This document shows positions 34,942-37,057 of a DNA stretch of 37,057 nucleotides, in pieces (position 1 is the stretch's first letter; every line of letters begins with the position of its first letter). Made by a program: the position numbers and the translations under genes. Location: assembly GCF_001720135.1 (NCBI RefSeq), contig NZ_MCRJ01000026.1, forward strand, positions 1 through 37,057, in the 5' to 3' direction. Origin of the DNA: Methylobrevis pamukkalensis. Lineage in GTDB: Bacteria > Pseudomonadota > Alphaproteobacteria > Rhizobiales > Pleomorphomonadaceae. Below the pieces are notes generated by a model that was not told where the DNA came from, made no database searches, and was given only the letters and a program-made list of their open reading frames with translations.

Positions 34942-36177
34942 ATGGACGCTCTCGCAGCCGCCTATGACGTCGAGACAATCCGCAAGGATTTTCCGATCCT
35001 CTCGAAGACCGTCTACGGCAAGCCGCTGGTTTATCTGGACAACGGCGCCTCGGCCCAGAAGCCGAAGGCCGTGCTCGACCGGATCATGACCGCCTACACC
35101 GACGAATACGCCAACGTGCACCGCGGGCTGCACTTCCTGTCGAACGCGGCGACCGACGCCTACGAGGAGGCGCGCGAGATCGTGCGCGGCTTCCTCAACG
35201 CGGGCAGTGTCGACGAGATCATCTTCACGCGCTCCTCCACCGAGGCGATCAACCTCGTGGCGGCGTCCTATGGCGGGATGGTGCTGGGGGAGGGCGACGA
35301 GATCATCCTCTCCATCCTCGAGCATCACTCCAACATCGTGCCGTGGGACTTCCACAGGAAGCACAAGGGCGCGGTGATCAAGTGGGCGCCGATCGCCGAA
35401 GACGGGACCTTCCTGCTCGACGAGTTCGAGAAGCTGATCACGCCGAAGACCAAGATGGTCGCGATCACCCACATGTCCAACGTCACGGGCACGGTGGTGC
35501 CCGTGAAGGACGTGATCCGCATCGCCCATGCCCACGGCGTCAAGGTGCTGGTCGACGGCAGCCAGAGCGCGGTGCATCTGCCGGTGGACGTGCGCGCGCT
35601 CGATGCCGACTTCTACGTCTTCACCGGCCACAAGGTCTACGGACCGACCGGCATCGGTGTGCTCTACGCCAAGACCGCCCTGCTGGAGGCGATGCCGCCG
35701 TGGATGGGCGGCGGCGAGATGATTGCCGACGTCACCGAGGATTTCGTCACCTACAACGACCCGCCGCACCGCTTCGAGGCGGGCACGCCGCCGATCGTGC
35801 AGGCGATCGGCCTTGGCGCCGCGCTGCGCTACATGGAGGGGATCGGCCGCGAGGCGATCCTCGCCCACGAACTCTCGCTGCGCGACTATGCGCACGAACG
35901 GCTCGGCGCGCTGAACTCGCTGCGGATCTTCGGCACGACGAAGGACAAGGGCTCGATCGTCTCCTTCGAGATGAAGGGCGCCCATGCCCACGACGTCGCC
36001 ACCGTGATCGACCGGCAGGGCATCGCGGTGCGGGCCGGCACCCACTGCGCCCAGCCGCTGATGGCCCGCTTCGGCGTGACGTCCACCTGCCGGGCCTCCT
36101 TCGGGCTCTACAACACGACGGCCGAGATCGACGCGCTGGCCGAGGCGCTCGAAAAGGCACGGAGACTGTTCGAATGA
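34942..36177 (+). CDS. sufS: Cysteine desulfurase SufS
   Basis: This 411-residue class II cysteine desulfurase delivers sulfur to SufBCD. It has LVYLDNGASAQKPKAVLDR, EYANVHRGLHFLSNAATDAY, FTRSSTEAINLVAASYG, the PLP lysine in FTGHKVYGPTGIGVLY, and the active cysteine in RAGTHCAQPLM. The usual DGAQ is DGSQ here, a mild change. The gap of 82 bp after sufD holds a ribosome site but no separate promoter I trust. Its stop overlaps the DUF59 gene (ATGA). With the IscS-like gene at the operon start, this operon carries two desulfurases, a pattern seen in other Rhizobiales suf operons. Confidence 0.96.
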   Translation: MDALAAAYDVETIRKDFPILSKTVYGKPLVYLDNGASAQKPKAVLDRIMTAYTDEYANVHRGLHFLSNAATDAYEEAREIVRGFLNAGSVDEIIFTRSSTEAINLVAASYGGMVLGEGDEIILSILEHHSNIVPWDFHRKHKGAVIKWAPIAEDGTFLLDEFEKLITPKTKMVAITHMSNVTGTVVPVKDVIRIAHAHGVKVLVDGSQSAVHLPVDVRALDADFYVFTGHKVYGPTGIGVLYAKTALLEAMPPWMGGGEMIADVTEDFVTYNDPPHRFEAGTPPIVQAIGLGAALRYMEGIGREAILAHELSLRDYAHERLGALNSLRIFGTTKDKGSIVSFEMKGAHAHDVATVIDRQGIAVRAGTHCAQPLMARFGVTSTCRASFGLYNTTAEIDALAEALEKARRLFE

Positions 36178-36533
36178 CCAATCCCGACACCGAAACCGCC
36201 GCGCCGAGCGCGCTGCCGCCCGAGGAGGTCGACCGGCTGACGGACGACATCATCGCTGCGCTGAAGACCGTTTACGACCCGGAAATTCCGTCCGACATCT
36301 ACGAGCTCGGCCTGATCTACCGGATCGACATCGACGACAGCCGCAACGTCGCCATCGACATGACGCTGACGGCGCCGGGCTGCCCGGTGGCCGGCGAGAT
36401 GCCGGGCTGGGTGGAGAATGCGGTCGGCGCCGTTGCCGGCGTCGGCGACGTGAAGGTGCGGATGGTGTTCGATCCGCCGTGGTCGCAGGACATGATGTCC
36501 GAGGAAGCGCAGGTCGCGCTCAACATGTATTGA
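36174..36533 (+). CDS. SufT-like DUF59/MIP18-family Fe-S maturation protein
   Basis: This 119-residue protein is a MIP18/DUF59 domain. LKTVYDPEIPSDIYELGLIY (about 31-50) and MTLTAPGCPVAGEMP with the conserved cysteine are the key motifs, followed by VKVRMVFDPPWSQDMMS. Family members assist Fe-S transfer to target proteins; in suf operons the gene is often called sufT, although this copy lacks the longer N-terminal part of some SufT proteins. It overlaps sufS by 4 nt and precedes sufA by 100 bp. It is intact. Confidence 0.92.
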   Translation: MTNPDTETAAPSALPPEEVDRLTDDIIAALKTVYDPEIPSDIYELGLIYRIDIDDSRNVAIDMTLTAPGCPVAGEMPGWVENAVGAVAGVGDVKVRMVFDPPWSQDMMSEEAQVALNMY

Positions 36534-36633
36534 GTTGCGTTGTCCGGCGATGAACCCCATCTTCGGACGGTGACAAACGGCACGAACGGTCGTGCCCGGC
36601 CTTGAACCGGGCGGCGGACGGAAGGGTCAGGAC

Positions 36634-36999
36634 ATGACGGCAAGACGCAAACTGAGCGTGATGACGATCTCGGACCGGGCTGCAGAGCGGGTTCGGGAAA
36701 TCGTCGAGGATTCGGACGAGGGCGTGATCGGCATCCGTGTCGGCGTGCGCAACGGCGGCTGCGCCGGCATGTCCTACACCATGGACAAGGTCAGCGTGCC
36801 CGACCCCGCCGACGAGCGGGTCGAGGACAAGGGCGTGACCGTGTTCGTCGAGCCGAAGGCGGTGCTGTTCCTGCTCGGCACCGAAATGGATTTCGAGACC
36901 TCGCAACTGCGCTCGGGCTTCACCTTCCACAACCCCAACCAGGTCTCGGCCTGCGGCTGCGGCGAGTCGGTCAATCTCAAGGCCGCTGTGGCTGGGTAG
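36634..36999 (+). CDS. sufA: Fe-S cluster assembly accessory/carrier protein SufA (A-type carrier)
   Basis: This 121-residue A-type carrier holds the three cysteines that bind a cluster: one in RNGGCAGMSYTM (about residue 43) and two in VSACGCGESVNL near the C-terminus. VTVFVEPKAVLFLLGTEMDF is the expected core. The first ~10 residues (MTARRKLSVM) are basic; a start at the internal ATG near residue 10 is possible, but GAAGGGT upstream favours 36634. It is the last gene of the operon visible in the window. No terminator is seen before the right edge at 37057. Confidence 0.95.
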   Translation: MTARRKLSVMTISDRAAERVREIVEDSDEGVIGIRVGVRNGGCAGMSYTMDKVSVPDPADERVEDKGVTVFVEPKAVLFLLGTEMDFETSQLRSGFTFHNPNQVSACGCGESVNLKAAVAG

Positions 37000-37057
37000 G
37001 GCTGAAGCGGTTTGGTAGTTCGGCGGTATCCCCCTCATCCGCCCTTCGGGCACCTTC

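Overview
The window is GC-rich chromosomal DNA from an alphaproteobacterium, most likely Hyphomicrobiales (Rhizobiales). The evidence is strong G/C bias at third codon positions, a suf operon with an Irr-type iron control element, palindromic intergenic repeats of the kind common in rhizobia, and rhizobial-style dense operons with ATGA/GTGA overlaps. No tRNA, rRNA, CRISPR array, insertion sequence or phage gene was recognised.

Layout. (1) 1-1020: a terminator of an off-window gene, then a RES/Xre toxin-antitoxin pair. (2) 1418-5671: an NAD-dependent formate dehydrogenase, an SDR oxidoreductase with a divergent AraC-type regulator, and a LysR-type regulator. (3) 5847-19971: a catabolic island. 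A PLP aminotransferase diverges from an orphan glutamine-amidotransferase-like protein related to the C-terminal half of CTP synthase. Then comes a tight nine-gene operon: FAD oxidoreductase, E1 alpha, E1 beta, lipoyl-E2/hydrolase fusion, B12-binding mutase-like protein, NIPSNAP, DUF3830-like protein, 3-hydroxyacyl-CoA-type dehydrogenase and SDR. A ProC-like reductase and a GntR regulator follow. (4) 20215-28352: a branched-chain-amino-acid-type ABC importer (LivK-H-M-G-F family) followed by an amine/D-amino-acid oxidase-like flavoprotein, a cupin, an alpha/beta hydrolase and an aspartate-dehydrogenase-like enzyme, closed by a strong terminator. (5) 28615-36999: an alpha/beta hydrolase and the suf Fe-S assembly operon (cysteine desulfurase, SufB, a small coiled-coil protein, SufC, SufD, SufS, SufT-like DUF59, SufA).

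How it may work. Regions 3 and 4 look like one regulon for uptake and breakdown of a nitrogenous organic substrate. The importer brings it in. Oxidase, amidohydrolase-like, aminotransferase and AspDH/ProC-like enzymes would handle the nitrogen. The B12 mutase-like protein would rearrange the carbon skeleton, and dehydrogenases plus an acetoin-dehydrogenase-like complex would cleave it to an acyl-CoA. Three promoters carry similar operator-like sequence in the -35/-10 spacer, and a GntR gene lies between the two halves. The substrate is unknown; no described pathway with this gene set is known to me.

Sequence quality. At least a dozen genes, including the normally essential sufC, are interrupted by apparent loss of one base (once two) next to a G or C run, and I saw no clear insertion. 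This points to sequencing or assembly error, so these genes are annotated as single coding regions with the lesion noted.
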